Shown here: positions 5,356 to 5,357 of the stretch, piece after piece
Layout of the letters: each line of letters begins with the position of its first letter
How positions within the stretch are numbered: the stretch's first letter is position 1
Assembly: GCA_019413955.1 (NCBI GenBank)
Contig: DXMX01000093.1
Coordinates: 1-5,357 of the forward strand
Direction: 5' to 3'
Origin: Collinsella sp.
GTDB lineage: Bacteria; Actinomycetota; Coriobacteriia; Coriobacteriales; Coriobacteriaceae
DNA length: 5,357 nt
Notes under the pieces: generated by a model
Told to the model about the DNA's origin: nothing
Database searches by the model: none
What the model saw: only the letters and a program-made list of their open reading frames with translations
Program-made: the position numbers and the translations under genes

Positions 5356-5357
5356 AT

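Noticed and set aside
5166..5357. CRISPR array
   Set aside because: Only two copies are present, the repeat is palindromic with a diverged but homologous spacer, and no cas genes are in view.

Overview
The window is GC-rich and densely coded. It reads as chromosomal DNA from a high-GC Gram-positive bacterium. A host-associated member of the Coriobacteriia (Collinsella-like) is my best guess. This rests on GC content, codon style and the presence of QueH, not on a marker gene, so it is moderate confidence only.

Layout. The left half (1-2599) is on the minus strand. A class I, methionyl-tRNA-synthetase-like gene (449-2599) is followed after 59 nt by the first 129 codons of an RsmB/NOP-family RNA m5C methyltransferase (1-389), which runs off the window. 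A divergent intergenic region (2600-2731) carries a -10-like element for each direction. The right half is on the plus strand. It holds a small membrane protein of the DUF3267 zincin-like family (2732-3298), then queH (3309-3884), whose ribosome-binding site overlaps the upstream stop codon, then queA (3949-5166). The tail (5166-5357) holds no convincing gene. It contains two copies of a 93-nt repeat, each opening with a near-perfect 12-bp hairpin.

Function. Three of the five genes, and probably four, act on RNA. QueA and QueH catalyse the last two steps of queuosine formation at the tRNA wobble position: preQ1-tRNA to epoxyqueuosine-tRNA, then to queuosine-tRNA. The minus-strand genes are a tRNA-synthetase-family enzyme and a probable rRNA or tRNA methyltransferase. 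The DUF3267 protein appears translationally coupled to queH, but its role is unknown.

Most worth a second look are two things. First, the MetRS-like protein keeps the ATP-site, tRNA and anticodon signatures of MetRS but has several substitutions in the methionine pocket, a degenerate KMSKS loop and large insertions. Second, the paired-hairpin repeat begins inside the queA stop codon, shows one compensatory base-pair change between its copies, and may be a genome-wide element.
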